Assembly: GCF_014652235.1 (NCBI RefSeq)
Contig: NZ_BMYK01000014.1
Span: 1 to 64,000 of the forward strand
Direction of reading: 5' to 3'
DNA from: Pseudorhodoferax aquiterrae
Lineage (GTDB): Bacteria > Pseudomonadota > Gammaproteobacteria > Burkholderiales > Burkholderiaceae_C
DNA: 64,000 bases
A model generated the notes under the pieces. The model was not told the origin of the DNA, made no database searches, and saw only the letters and a list, made by a program, of their open reading frames with translations. Shown here one piece after another: positions 7,893-16,994 of this stretch (positions within the stretch are counted from its first letter, which is position 1; each line of letters starts with the position of its first letter). The translations under genes and the position numbers were made by a program.

Positions 7893-8731
7893 ACGCCCTG
7901 CTCCGTTCCCGCACCGCGCTGGTCTGCGCGGCCTGGCTCGTGGCGTTGGCCACACCGGCCCGCGCGCTCGAGGAGGTACCCTTCGTCACCTCGCCCGACA
8001 ACGTCACGCTGGAGATGCTGCGCATCGCGCAGGTCGGACCGCAGGACCGCCTGATCGACCTGGGTTCGGGCGACGGCCGCATCGTGATCGTGGCCGCGCA
8101 GCGCTTCGGCGCGCGCGGCCTGGGCGTGGAGATCGTGCCCGACCTGGTGCGCCAGAGCCAGGAGAACGCGCGCATCGCCGGCGTGGCCGAGCGCGCGCAG
8201 TTCCGTGTGGAAGACATCTTCCAGACCGACCTGTCCGGTGCCAGCGTGATTACCATGTACCTGCTGCCCGACGTGAACCTGGCGCTGCGCCCGCGCCTGC
8301 TCGCGCTCGAGCCCGGCACGCGCATCGTCTCGCACGACTGGGACATGGGCGACTGGAAGCCCGACCAGACCACGGTGCTGCCCGTGCCGGACAAGAAGGT
8401 CGGCCTGGAGAAGACCAGCAAGGTGCAGCTGTGGACCGTGCCGGCCCAGGTGCAGGGCCTGTGGTGCGGCGCCGGCATGCTGCAGGGCACGCAGTTCGCC
8501 GTGCAGCAGAAGTTCCAGGAATTCAAGGCGACCATGACGCGCGGCCAGCGCGTGCGCGAATACGAAGGCCGCATCCAGGGCGACACCCTGCATTCGCTGC
8601 CCGGCGCCCGCACCCAGATGCAGCTGCGGCTGCAAGGCGATCAGCTGGTGCTGGCGCAGGCCGATGGCGCCCTGGGCCTGCTCAAGGGCGCGGCCCTCAC
8701 GCGCGCCAGCGGCACCAGCTGCGCCGACTGA
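7889..8731 (+). CDS. Exported class I SAM-dependent methyltransferase-like protein
   Basis: This is a 280-residue protein with an N-terminal signal peptide (VCAAWLVALATPARA) and a Rossmann methyltransferase core. The SAM motif LIDLGSGDGRIVIVAA is near residue 50, followed by GLGVEIVPDLV and VITMYLLPDVN. The C-terminal 100 residues are a beta-rich extension without a family I can name. Translation most likely starts at TTG 7889, which overlaps the permease stop. A predicted export signal on a SAM-binding fold is odd, because SAM is not expected outside the cytoplasm. It may act before export, or the signal may serve as a membrane anchor. Substrate unknown. Confidence 0.75.
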   Translation: MNALLRSRTALVCAAWLVALATPARALEEVPFVTSPDNVTLEMLRIAQVGPQDRLIDLGSGDGRIVIVAAQRFGARGLGVEIVPDLVRQSQENARIAGVAERAQFRVEDIFQTDLSGASVITMYLLPDVNLALRPRLLALEPGTRIVSHDWDMGDWKPDQTTVLPVPDKKVGLEKTSKVQLWTVPAQVQGLWCGAGMLQGTQFAVQQKFQEFKATMTRGQRVREYEGRIQGDTLHSLPGARTQMQLRLQGDQLVLAQADGALGLLKGAALTRASGTSCAD

Positions 8732-8943
8732 GCGCGGCCGCTCGCCCGGCTGTTGCGTCCCAACCGCAGCACCAACTGTGACGTAGTTGCGCAAAACGCG
8801 GGCCATTCGCATCGCGCCGTGAAGTACTCGGCAGTTTTGCCGCGGGCCCGTACGAGGCGCCGAAACTTGCGCCAATTGCTGAACACAATCCTGCTCACTC
8901 GCTCAGTTTTACGCCGATTTCGGCGTGAGTTTCAGGATTCAGA

Positions 8944-9909
8944 ATGTTCAAATCGTCCCGTTTTCTGCTCGGCTTCGCCACCCTCCTCGGCGCCTCGACG
9001 GCATTCGCGGCACCGGTCGAGCTGGGTCTGGCCAGCGCCTACAACCTGGTCAGCTTCGGCGACTTCAAGAGCAACAGCAACAGCATCGGCGGCAACGTCG
9101 CCGTCGCGGGGGACTTCTCGGCCAACGGCTTCGCGCTGAACGGCAAGAGCCTGGTCGTCGGCGGCGATCTCGCTTACCGCAACGGCTCCATCGCCGGCAA
9201 TGCCTATGTCGGTGGCACCCGCAGCACCAAGGGCATGAGCATCAACGGCCAATGGCTGGACGGTGCGTCGCCGCTGGACTTCACGGCCCTGGCCCAGCAG
9301 ATGGGCAAGCTGTCCAGCGGCCTGGCCGGGCTGGGTGCCACGGGCAGCAGCCAGAGCCAGTGGGGTGGCCTGCACCTGGCGGGCACGCAGAGCGCAGTCG
9401 AGGTGTTCCAGCTCACGGCCAGCGACTTCACGGGCAACGGCTGGAGCAATCTGTCCAACTTGGCGTACGGCAGCACGCTGATCTTCAACATCGGCGGCAG
9501 CCACCTGACGCTGTCCAATGGCATGCTGGGTGGCCTGTCCGGCTACAACGTGCTGCTGAACTTCTACGAGGCCGAGAGCATCACCTTCGCCGGCATCGCG
9601 CTGGACGCCAGCATCCTCGCGCCCCACGCGACCGTGAAGGGCGGCAACGGCACCATCGGCGGCAACGTGGTGGCCGCCGACTGGCAGGCGCAGCTGACGC
9701 TGCTGGGCACGCGCAGCTTCCAGGGCACCGAAGTGGCGGCCTACGGCGTGCCCGAGCCGATCCAGCCCGAGCGCCCCGACCTGGCGCCGCAGCTCACGCT
9801 GCCCGGCGAGGCCGCGGCCGAAGTGCCGGAACCCAGCCAACTGGCCCTGTTCGGGGTCGGCCTGGCCATGCTCTGCCTCGCCACGCGCCGGCGCAAGCTG
9901 GCGGCCTGA
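8944..9909 (+). CDS. Choice-of-anchor A family PEP-CTERM protein
   Basis: This is a 321-residue exported protein. A signal peptide (FLLGFATLLGASTAFA) leads into a choice-of-anchor A domain with repeated GGN/GGD turns (IGGNVAVAGDF, VVGGDLAYRNG, IGGNVVAADW). The last 28 residues are a PEP-CTERM sorting signal: VPEP, a hydrophobic helix and RRRK. Family knowledge says an exosortase cuts this tail and the protein goes to the cell surface or exopolysaccharide matrix. No exosortase gene lies in the window, so sorting would depend on a distant locus. Confidence 0.9.
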   Translation: MFKSSRFLLGFATLLGASTAFAAPVELGLASAYNLVSFGDFKSNSNSIGGNVAVAGDFSANGFALNGKSLVVGGDLAYRNGSIAGNAYVGGTRSTKGMSINGQWLDGASPLDFTALAQQMGKLSSGLAGLGATGSSQSQWGGLHLAGTQSAVEVFQLTASDFTGNGWSNLSNLAYGSTLIFNIGGSHLTLSNGMLGGLSGYNVLLNFYEAESITFAGIALDASILAPHATVKGGNGTIGGNVVAADWQAQLTLLGTRSFQGTEVAAYGVPEPIQPERPDLAPQLTLPGEAAAEVPEPSQLALFGVGLAMLCLATRRRKLAA

Positions 9910-9943
9910 AGCCCTGGGGGGAGGCGTGCCCTAACATGGGGCC

Positions 9944-10903
9944 ATGCGAACTCCCCTGGTTTCCCGCCGCACCGCCATGGCGCTGGCCGCGGCCAGCTGC
10001 CTGCCGGTGCACGCCGAGCGCAAGCGGCGCTGGCCCACACGCGACGGCGCAGCCCCGCTGGTGATCGCCCACCGCGGCGCCTCGGGCTACCTGCCCGAAC
10101 ACACGCTGGCCGCCTACGAGCTGGCCGTGCGCATGGGCGCCGACTGCATCGAACCCGACCTGCATCTCACGCGCGATGGCCAGCTGGTGGCCATGCACGA
10201 CGCGACACTGGAGCGCACCACCGATGCCGCCACCCGCTTCGCGGCGCGCAACGGCGGCTGGCGGGTGGCCGATTTCTCGCTCGAGGAGATCCGCCAGCTG
10301 GAAATGCGTCCGCAAGGCACTGCGGCGCTCAGCGTTCCCGGCTTCAGGCCCAGCAGCGCCCACCCGCTGCGCGTGCCCACGCTGGAGGAGATCATCGGGC
10401 TGGCCCGCCGGCTGGAAGCCGAGGGCGCGCGCGCCATCGGCCTGTACCCCGAGGCCAAGCAGGCCGGCCCGCGCCTGGCCAGCCATTTGCTCAACGTGCT
10501 CTCGGCGGCCGGCTACGTGGGCAGCGACAAGGTCTTCCTGCAGTCCTTCGACCTCGACACCGTGCGCAACCTCGCGCGGCGCCAGCAGGCACTGGGCCTG
10601 GGCTACCGCCTGGTGCTGCTGAGCGGCTCGGCCAACCGCCTGCTGGCCATGGACCTGGACCGGATCGCCGGCTTCGCGAGCGGCGTCGGCGTCAACATCC
10701 GCGGCGAGGGCATGTCGCGCAGCTTCATCGCCATGGCGCATGCGGCCGGCCTCACGGTGCACGGCTACACCTTCAACGAAGCGCGCGCCGCCACCGCCCT
10801 GCCCGAGTACCGCAAGTTCATGGGATGGGGCATGGACGGCGTGTTCAGCAACTACCCCGACCTCGCGCTGCAGGCGCGCACAGCGCAGGCCCGGCTGCAC
10901 TGA
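9944..10903 (+). CDS. Glycerophosphodiester phosphodiesterase
   Basis: This 319-residue enzyme hydrolyses glycerophosphodiesters to glycerol 3-phosphate and an alcohol. The GDPD barrel signatures are present: HRGASGYLPEHT near residue 45 and EPDLHLTRDGQLVAMHD near residue 70, with the catalytic histidines and metal-binding acids. The N-terminus (SRRTAMALAAASCLP) looks like a secretion signal, perhaps Tat type, so a periplasmic site is likely (GlpQ-like). It lies 34 nt after the PEP-CTERM gene, but a shared function is not evident. Confidence 0.9.
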   Translation: MRTPLVSRRTAMALAAASCLPVHAERKRRWPTRDGAAPLVIAHRGASGYLPEHTLAAYELAVRMGADCIEPDLHLTRDGQLVAMHDATLERTTDAATRFAARNGGWRVADFSLEEIRQLEMRPQGTAALSVPGFRPSSAHPLRVPTLEEIIGLARRLEAEGARAIGLYPEAKQAGPRLASHLLNVLSAAGYVGSDKVFLQSFDLDTVRNLARRQQALGLGYRLVLLSGSANRLLAMDLDRIAGFASGVGVNIRGEGMSRSFIAMAHAAGLTVHGYTFNEARAATALPEYRKFMGWGMDGVFSNYPDLALQARTAQARLH

Positions 10904-11052
10904 GCGGCTGTTGCGCAGGCGCCGAGCGGCCGGCGTTGGATCAGTACAACGATGCGTCTTTGTGCCACCGCGTGTCATGAAGGTGACTTAGGATGGCGCC
11001 TTTTTTACAAATGCGAGTGCTTCTTATTGACAGCAGCACTCTGGAAAAGTCC

Positions 11053-13140
11053 ATGCAAGACCATCGTGCCGGCAAGACACGCCGCTTTCCCCTGAACCGC
11101 TGCGCAGGCGCCGCGGCGTTGGCGCTGGCGGCGGTCCCGCCCGCATCCTGGGCCCAGGATGCGGCCACGCTGGACTCGATCCAGGTCACCGGGAGCTGGC
11201 TCGGCACGGGGTTGCAGAACAGCGTGAAGAACTTCGCGGGGGCACGCACCGTGGTCGACCGCGCGGACATCGCCGATACCGGCGCCACCAGCATCGGCGA
11301 TGTGCTGCGCCGCATTCCGGGCGTGCAGTCTTCCGACAACTCCGGCACCGCCGGCAGCGCGATCTCGCTCAACGTGGGCGTGCGCGGCCTGACCGGGCGC
11401 TACAGCCCCCGCTCCACCATCCTGCTGGACGGCATTCCGCTGGCGGTGGCGCCCTACGGCCAGCCGCAGCTGTCGTTCGCGCCGATCAGCCTGGCCAACA
11501 TCGAATCGGTGGACGTGGTGCGCGGCGGCGGCGCCGTGCGCTACGGCCCGCAGAACGTGGGCGGCGTCATCAACTTCACGACCCGCCCCGTTCCGTCCAA
11601 GCGGGGCTTCAGCGGCGACGCCACGCTGCGGCTGAACCACTACGGCGAAGGCGGCGGCAGCGCGCAGTACAGCACGTACCTCGGCAGCCAGCTCGACAAC
11701 GGCCTCGGCCTGGCGCTGCTGTACTCCGGCATGACCGGCCGCGGCTGGCGCGAAGGCAGCGACGAGCGTGTGAACGACCTGGCGCTCAAGTGGCGCTACG
11801 AGCTGACGCCCTCCTCCGAGCTGTACGGCAAGTTCGCCTACTACGACGTGCGCTCGGACACACCGGGCGGCCTGACGGTGGCACAGTACAACGCCAACCC
11901 GTTCCAGAACACGCGGCCCAGCGACTACTGGAGCGGCGAGCGCAAGAGCGTGGACGTGGGCTACGTGAACACGCTGTCCGACGACCAGGAATTCGAGATC
12001 CGCGCCTACTACAACGACAGCACGCGGACCAGCGCCCTCATCAACGCCGCCCGCACGCAGATCGGCATGCAGCCGCGCGACTACGAGGTGCTGGGCATCG
12101 AGCCGCGCTACACCCACCGGCTGCGCCTGGCCTCGACCACGCACGACGTGACCGTGGGCTACCGCTACCTGCGCGAGCGTGGCAACGACCGCGTCTACAA
12201 CCTGGCCGTGGCCACCGGCCTGGCCGGCGCGACGACGCGCAACAACAATGCCACCGACGCGCATGCGCTGTACATCGACGACCGCATTGCGCTCGGCGCC
12301 TGGCGCATCACGCCGGGCCTGCGCTTCGAGCACATCACATCGGAGCGCGACACGCCGGCTACGGGCCAGGCCTTCGACATCACCAACAACAAGGGCCTGC
12401 CCTCGCTGAACGTGGCCTATCTGCTGACGCCGGCGGTCACGCTGTTCGCCAACTACAACACCTCCTACGGCCCGGTGCAGAACCTGCAGCTGAACTCGCA
12501 GTCGGCCACCAACCCGCTCAAGCCCGAGGTCGCCAAGACGCTGGAGGCCGGCGCGCGCTGGACGCAAAGCGCGAGCAGCGCCGAGCTGACCGTCTTCAAG
12601 ATGAAGTTCGACAACCAGATCGCGTTGCTGCCGGGCTCATCGACGGATTTCCGCAACATCGGCGCGACCGACCACGAGGGCATCGAGTCCGCGTTCGAAT
12701 ACGCCTTCGACAAGGGCACGGCGCTGACCGGCATGGCGGTCTACGCCAACTTCACCTACACCCGGGCAATCCAGAAGTCCGGCGCCACGGCCGGCAAGGA
12801 CGTGCCGTTCTACTCGCGCATCACCGACACGCTGGGGGCGCGCTACGAGCTGGGTGCCTGGCGCTTCAACCTGGCGACCACGCACCAGAGCAAGCAGTAT
12901 TCCGACACCGCCAACACCGAGGCCGAGGCGGCCAACGCCGGCATCGGTCGCATCCCGGGCTTCCGCCTTTGGAATCTGCATGCCAACTGGAAGGTGCCGG
13001 CCGCCAAGGGCACGGAGATCGCGCTGGGCATCAACAACCTGTTCGACAAGCGCTACTACACGCGCAACGTGGACGGCAATGCCGGACGCATGGTCGGCGC
13101 GCCGCGCATGTTCTTCGTGCAGGGCCGCTACGCGTTCTGA
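11053..13140 (+). CDS. TonB-dependent ferric-siderophore receptor (FecA-like)
   Basis: This 695-residue outer-membrane receptor has a leader ending near PASWAQ and a TonB box in LDSIQVTG. The plug has GDVLRRIPGVQSSDNSG and TILLDGIPLAVAPYGQ, followed by a 22-strand-type barrel ending in FVQGRYAF with the expected terminal phenylalanine. Its plug most resembles the ferric dicitrate receptor FecA, but it lacks the N-terminal signalling domain. The ATG at 11053 is chosen because GGAAAAG precedes it and the signal peptide follows; an upstream ATG at 10993 would add a tail. It is coupled to the PepSY gene by TGATG, pointing to iron uptake. Confidence 0.87.
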   Translation: MQDHRAGKTRRFPLNRCAGAAALALAAVPPASWAQDAATLDSIQVTGSWLGTGLQNSVKNFAGARTVVDRADIADTGATSIGDVLRRIPGVQSSDNSGTAGSAISLNVGVRGLTGRYSPRSTILLDGIPLAVAPYGQPQLSFAPISLANIESVDVVRGGGAVRYGPQNVGGVINFTTRPVPSKRGFSGDATLRLNHYGEGGGSAQYSTYLGSQLDNGLGLALLYSGMTGRGWREGSDERVNDLALKWRYELTPSSELYGKFAYYDVRSDTPGGLTVAQYNANPFQNTRPSDYWSGERKSVDVGYVNTLSDDQEFEIRAYYNDSTRTSALINAARTQIGMQPRDYEVLGIEPRYTHRLRLASTTHDVTVGYRYLRERGNDRVYNLAVATGLAGATTRNNNATDAHALYIDDRIALGAWRITPGLRFEHITSERDTPATGQAFDITNNKGLPSLNVAYLLTPAVTLFANYNTSYGPVQNLQLNSQSATNPLKPEVAKTLEAGARWTQSASSAELTVFKMKFDNQIALLPGSSTDFRNIGATDHEGIESAFEYAFDKGTALTGMAVYANFTYTRAIQKSGATAGKDVPFYSRITDTLGARYELGAWRFNLATTHQSKQYSDTANTEAEAANAGIGRIPGFRLWNLHANWKVPAAKGTEIALGINNLFDKRYYTRNVDGNAGRMVGAPRMFFVQGRYAF

Positions 13141-14246
13141 TGAAGCTGCGCCCGTTGTGGCTGAAGACCCACCGCTGGACGGCACTGTCCATCGGCTGGC
13201 TGCTGGTCATGTCCGGCTTCACCGGCGCCGTGCTGGTGGCGGCGTTGCCGCTGGACCAATGGTGGCGCGCAGACCTGTTCCAGGCCCGCACGCCGGGGCC
13301 GCCGTCCACGCCGCTTCAGCCGCTGGTCGACCGCGCCCGCGCCGAGTTCGGCCCGGCCGCCACTTTCACGGTCCGGCCTGTGCGCGCCAGCGGCGAGAGC
13401 CTGCGCATCATGGTGCGCGGCAACTGGAGCGGCACCCTGTTCATCGACCCCGTCACAGGCGAGGAACAAGGCCGGCGCGGCGAGACCGAGGGTTTCCTCA
13501 ACACCGTGTTCAAGCTGCACAGCGCGCTGTGGCTGCAGGAGATCGGCAAGGCGATCCTGGCCGTCGCCGCGCTGGTCTACCTGCTGCTGCTGTTCACCGG
13601 TCTGGTGCTGTGGTGGCCCAAGCGCTGGCCGCCTTCCTGGCGCATCGCGCTGGACCGCGGGCTGCCGCGCGCGCTGTTCGACCTGCACCGCGTCGGCGGC
13701 GCCGCGCTGGGGCTGCTGATCGCGGTCAGCGTGGCCAGCGGCGCTTACATGGCCTGGCGGCCCTTGGGCGGCTTCGTCACCATGCTGGCGGGCCAGGACC
13801 CCACCGAGCCGCCCAGGCTGGCGAAGCTGCAAACTGCCGGCCCACGGCCAACGCTGGACCAGCTGGCCGCGACGGCGCAGGCCCGCTTTCCGGAGGGCGC
13901 CATCGGCTATCTGCAGCTGCCGGCACGGCCCGACCGGCCGGTGCGCATCCGGCTGCAGCTGCCCGATGACCCCCACCCCAACGGCCTGACCTCCGTCTGG
14001 CTGCACCCGCAGAGCGGCGAGGTGCTCGCCACCCACCGCTGGAACGAACTCGACCCCGGCGCCAGCGCCGTCGCCTGGGTCTACCCGCTGCACACCGGCG
14101 TGCTCGGCGGCGTCTGGCTCGAACTGGCGGTGGCCGGCGGCGGCCTGGTGCTGGCCAGCCTGGGCGTCACAGGCATCTGGCTCTGGTGGCGCCGGCGCAG
14201 CCCCCCCCGCGCTGCGCCTGCGGGGGCGCTGCGCCAGAATCCGTAA
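13140..14246 (+). CDS. PepSY-associated transmembrane protein (iron-uptake reductase type)
   Basis: This is a 368-residue inner-membrane protein of the PepSY_TM family with four main helices. The first is HRWTALSIGWLLVMSGFTGAVL, and there are periplasmic PepSY-like segments between helices. Conserved histidines in KTHRW, FKLHSALW and FDLHRVGG could bind haem. Such proteins follow siderophore receptors and are thought to help release or reduce iron. The ATG shares a base with the receptor stop codon. The exact reaction is inferred. Confidence 0.82.
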   Translation: MKLRPLWLKTHRWTALSIGWLLVMSGFTGAVLVAALPLDQWWRADLFQARTPGPPSTPLQPLVDRARAEFGPAATFTVRPVRASGESLRIMVRGNWSGTLFIDPVTGEEQGRRGETEGFLNTVFKLHSALWLQEIGKAILAVAALVYLLLLFTGLVLWWPKRWPPSWRIALDRGLPRALFDLHRVGGAALGLLIAVSVASGAYMAWRPLGGFVTMLAGQDPTEPPRLAKLQTAGPRPTLDQLAATAQARFPEGAIGYLQLPARPDRPVRIRLQLPDDPHPNGLTSVWLHPQSGEVLATHRWNELDPGASAVAWVYPLHTGVLGGVWLELAVAGGGLVLASLGVTGIWLWWRRRSPPRAAPAGALRQNP

Positions 14247-14251
14247 AAGAA

Positions 14252-14271
14252 AACTGTTTTTTCATACAGTA
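14252..14271 (+). promoter_or_regulatory. LexA (SOS) box
   Basis: The core CTGTTTTTTCATACAG (14254-14269) matches the proteobacterial LexA consensus CTGT-N8-ACAG exactly, flanked by A on the left and TA on the right. It ends 15 bases before the ATG of the radical SAM gene. It sits after the stop of the PepSY gene and inside the only gap before the DNA-repair-like operon. This suggests the operon is held off by LexA and induced by DNA damage. Confidence 0.85.
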
Positions 14272-14284
14272 TCATGGCGCTGCC

Positions 14285-15559
14285 ATGGAACTGGACCGCA
14301 AGCTCGCCATCCTCGCCGACGCCGCCAAGTACGACGCCTCCTGCGCGTCCAGCGGCACCACCGCGCGTGATTCGGTCGGCGGGCGCGGCATCGGCTCCAC
14401 CGAGGGCGCCGGCATCTGCCACAGCTACGCGCCGGACGGCCGCTGCATCTCGCTGCTCAAGGTGCTGCTGACCAACTGGTGCCTGTACGACTGCCTGTAC
14501 TGCGTCAACCGCGTCAGCAGCAACGTGCCGCGCGCCCGCTTCACCACCGAGGAAGTGGTCCAGCTCACGCTGGATTTCTACCGGCGCAACTGCATCGAGG
14601 GGCTGTTCCTGTCCTCCGGCATCATCAAGAGCCCGGACCACACCATGGAACTGGTGGTCGAGGTGGCCCGCAGCCTGCGCGAAGACCATGACTTCCGCGG
14701 CTACATCCACTTGAAGACCATTCCGGAAGCCAGCCCGGACCTGCTGGCCCGCGCGGGCCGCTATGCCGACCGCCTGAGCATCAACATCGAACTGCCGACC
14801 AGCGAAGGTCTGGTGGCCCTGGCGCCCGAGAAGGACGGGCAGGCGATTCGCCGCTCCATGGCGCGGCTGCGCGTGCACATCGACGACGCCAAGGGCGAGC
14901 AGGCGGCCGTGCGGCCCACCACGCTGCCCGCGGCGCGCCCCCGGCCCGCCGCGGCGCCGCGCTTCGCGCCGGCTGGCCAGAGCACGCAGATGATCGTCGG
15001 CGCCGACGCCGCCAGCGACCGCAGCATCCTGGCCACGAGCGCCACGCTGTACGGCGCCTACAAGCTGCGCCGCGTGTACTACTCGGCCTTCAGCCCCATC
15101 CCCGACGCCTCGCGCCAGCTGCCGCCTGCCGCGCCACCCCTGGTGCGCGAGCACCGGCTCTACCAGGCCGACTGGCTGATGCGCTTTTACGGCTTCGCGC
15201 ACGACGAGATCGCCGGCGGCAGCGACGGCATGCTGGCGCTGGACATGGATCCCAAGCTCGCCTGGGCGCTGGCGCACCGCGAGCGCTTCCCGGTCGACCT
15301 CAACCGCGCGCCGCGCGAGTTGCTGCTGCGCGTGCCGGGCCTGGGCGTGAAGTCGGTCGACCGCCTGCTGGCCGCACGCCGCCTGCGCGTGCTGCGCGTG
15401 GACGACCTCGGCCGCCTGGGCGTGCCGCTGCGCAAGCTGCTGCCCTTCGTGAGCGTGCCGGGCGCCACCGCGCGCGGGCTGGACAGCGCGCAGCTCGCCG
15501 CCCGGCTGCGCCCGCCGCCGCGCCAGGCCTCGCTGTTCGATGCCCATGCAGACGCTTGA
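14285..15559 (+). CDS. Putative DNA modification/repair radical SAM protein
   Basis: This is a 424-residue protein of the radical SAM family that is linked to uracil-DNA-glycosylase-like partners. The iron-sulfur motif CLYDCLYC (C-x3-C-x2-C) lies near residues 63-70. A helix-hairpin-helix DNA-binding motif (DLNRAPRELLLRVPGLGVKSVDRL) is near residue 345. Length and the conserved N-terminus (KLAILADAAKYDASCASSG) fit the family (TIGR03916-type). The reaction is unknown; the family resembles spore photoproduct lyase in being a DNA-directed radical enzyme. The start ATG follows the LexA box; an ATG at 14274 is out of frame. It overlaps the UdgX gene by 20 nt. Confidence 0.9.
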   Translation: MELDRKLAILADAAKYDASCASSGTTARDSVGGRGIGSTEGAGICHSYAPDGRCISLLKVLLTNWCLYDCLYCVNRVSSNVPRARFTTEEVVQLTLDFYRRNCIEGLFLSSGIIKSPDHTMELVVEVARSLREDHDFRGYIHLKTIPEASPDLLARAGRYADRLSINIELPTSEGLVALAPEKDGQAIRRSMARLRVHIDDAKGEQAAVRPTTLPAARPRPAAAPRFAPAGQSTQMIVGADAASDRSILATSATLYGAYKLRRVYYSAFSPIPDASRQLPPAAPPLVREHRLYQADWLMRFYGFAHDEIAGGSDGMLALDMDPKLAWALAHRERFPVDLNRAPRELLLRVPGLGVKSVDRLLAARRLRVLRVDDLGRLGVPLRKLLPFVSVPGATARGLDSAQLAARLRPPPRQASLFDAHADA

Positions 15560-16994
15560 GCGCCGGCACACCGTCCGGCTGGCCGCGCCCGACGACCTGG
15601 CCGGCTTCAAGGCCGCCGTGCGCCGCCTCGTGGCGCAGCAGGTGCCACCCGAGGCCGTGCAATGGCAGCTGGCCGATGCCGGCGACCTGTTCGACGACGC
15701 CCCCCCAGCGCCCGACGCCGACCCCGTTGCGCCGTTCCGCCTGCCGGCCGGCATGGTGGCGCTGCTCGAACGCGCCGCGCTGCACCGCGACCGCGGCCGT
15801 TTCGCACTGCTGTACCGCCTGGTCTGGCGCCTGCTGGCCGAGCCCGGTCTGCGCGACGACCCGCTCGATGCCGACCGCCTGTTGGCCGAACGCATGGCGC
15901 GCGCGGTGCGGCGCGACATGCACAAGATGACGGCCTTCGTGCGCTTTCGCCCCGTGCCCGGCGGCCGCCACATGGCCTGGTTCGAACCCGAACACCACAC
16001 GCTGTGCGCCACGGCGCCCTTCTTTGCGCGCCGCTTCGCGCAGATGGAGTGGGCCATCCTGACGCCCGAGCGCAGCGCCCAGTGGGATGGCCATGCGCTG
16101 GCCTTCGGCCCCGGCGCGCGCCGCGAAGACGCGCCCGGCCCCGACGCCGGCGAGCAGCTCTGGCTCACCTACTACGCCCACATCTTCAACCCGGCCCGCC
16201 TCAAGCCCGCGATGATGCAAAAGGAGATGCCGCGCCGTTACTGGAAGAACCTGCCCGAGGCCCAGCTGATCACCCCGCTCATGCACGCGGCCGCCCAGCG
16301 CAGCGGCCGCATGGTCGAAGAGGCGGCGAGCGATCCGCAGCACCGCCGGCCGGCCGCCTCCATCGCGCTGCGGCTGGACCAGCGCCCGGCCGAAACCGCC
16401 GCCCCGGGCACGCTGGACGCGCTGCGCCTGGCCACGGCCCAGTGCCGCGCCTGCCCGATCGGCCAGCACGCGACCCAGGCCGTGCACGGCGAAGGGCAGC
16501 CGGGCGCGGCGCTGATGCTGGTGGGCGAGCAGCCCGGCGACCAGGAAGATCTGCGCGGCCAGCCCTTCGTCGGCCCCGCCGGCCAGCTGCTGCGGCGCGC
16601 GCTGGAGCAACTGGGCTGGTCCCGGGAGGCGCTGTACCTCACCAATGCCGTCAAGCACTTCAAGTACGAACTGCGCGGCAAGCGCCGGCTGCACAAGACC
16701 GCCGGCCAGAAGGAGGCCGCCATCTGCAGCCAGTGGCTGGAGCGCGAAATCGGCCTCGTGCGCCCGCGCGCGGCCGTGGCGCTGGGCGCCACCGCCGCCC
16801 GCGCGCTGCTGGGCCGTGCCGTGCCCATCGGGCAGACGCGTGGCCAATGGCTGCGCCGGGCCGACGGCCTGCCCGTGCTCGTCACGCTGCACCCCGCTGC
16901 GCTGCTGCGCATGGACACACCGGACCCCGAAGCGGCCTTCGCCGACTGGCTGGCCGACCTGCGCGCAGCCACGCCTATCATGGCCGCCCCATGA
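15540..16994 (+). CDS. DUF4130 - UdgX-type uracil-DNA glycosylase fusion
   Basis: This is a 484-residue two-domain protein. Residues 1 to about 265 are the DUF4130 (TIGR03915-type) domain found next to this radical SAM family. The remainder is a UdgX-like uracil-DNA glycosylase with motif GEQPGDQED near residue 330. It also has the loop KRRLHKT near residue 385. In characterised UdgX proteins that loop's histidine forms a covalent bond with DNA at uracil sites. Cysteines before and within the domain (CRACP and later) fit a 4Fe-4S cluster. ATGs exist at 15540 and 15546. It overlaps the next gene by ATGA. Confidence 0.92.
   Translation: MPMQTLERRHTVRLAAPDDLAGFKAAVRRLVAQQVPPEAVQWQLADAGDLFDDAPPAPDADPVAPFRLPAGMVALLERAALHRDRGRFALLYRLVWRLLAEPGLRDDPLDADRLLAERMARAVRRDMHKMTAFVRFRPVPGGRHMAWFEPEHHTLCATAPFFARRFAQMEWAILTPERSAQWDGHALAFGPGARREDAPGPDAGEQLWLTYYAHIFNPARLKPAMMQKEMPRRYWKNLPEAQLITPLMHAAAQRSGRMVEEAASDPQHRRPAASIALRLDQRPAETAAPGTLDALRLATAQCRACPIGQHATQAVHGEGQPGAALMLVGEQPGDQEDLRGQPFVGPAGQLLRRALEQLGWSREALYLTNAVKHFKYELRGKRRLHKTAGQKEAAICSQWLEREIGLVRPRAAVALGATAARALLGRAVPIGQTRGQWLRRADGLPVLVTLHPAALLRMDTPDPEAAFADWLADLRAATPIMAAP

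Noticed and set aside
11020-11045. Fur box before the FecA-like receptor
   Set aside because: The stretch around TGCGAGTGCTTCTTA is AT-richer than its surroundings, but it matches the Fur palindrome too poorly to call.
10993-11052. Upstream ATG for the FecA-like receptor
   Set aside because: It would add 20 residues before a normal signal peptide; the ATG at 11053 has a Shine-Dalgarno.
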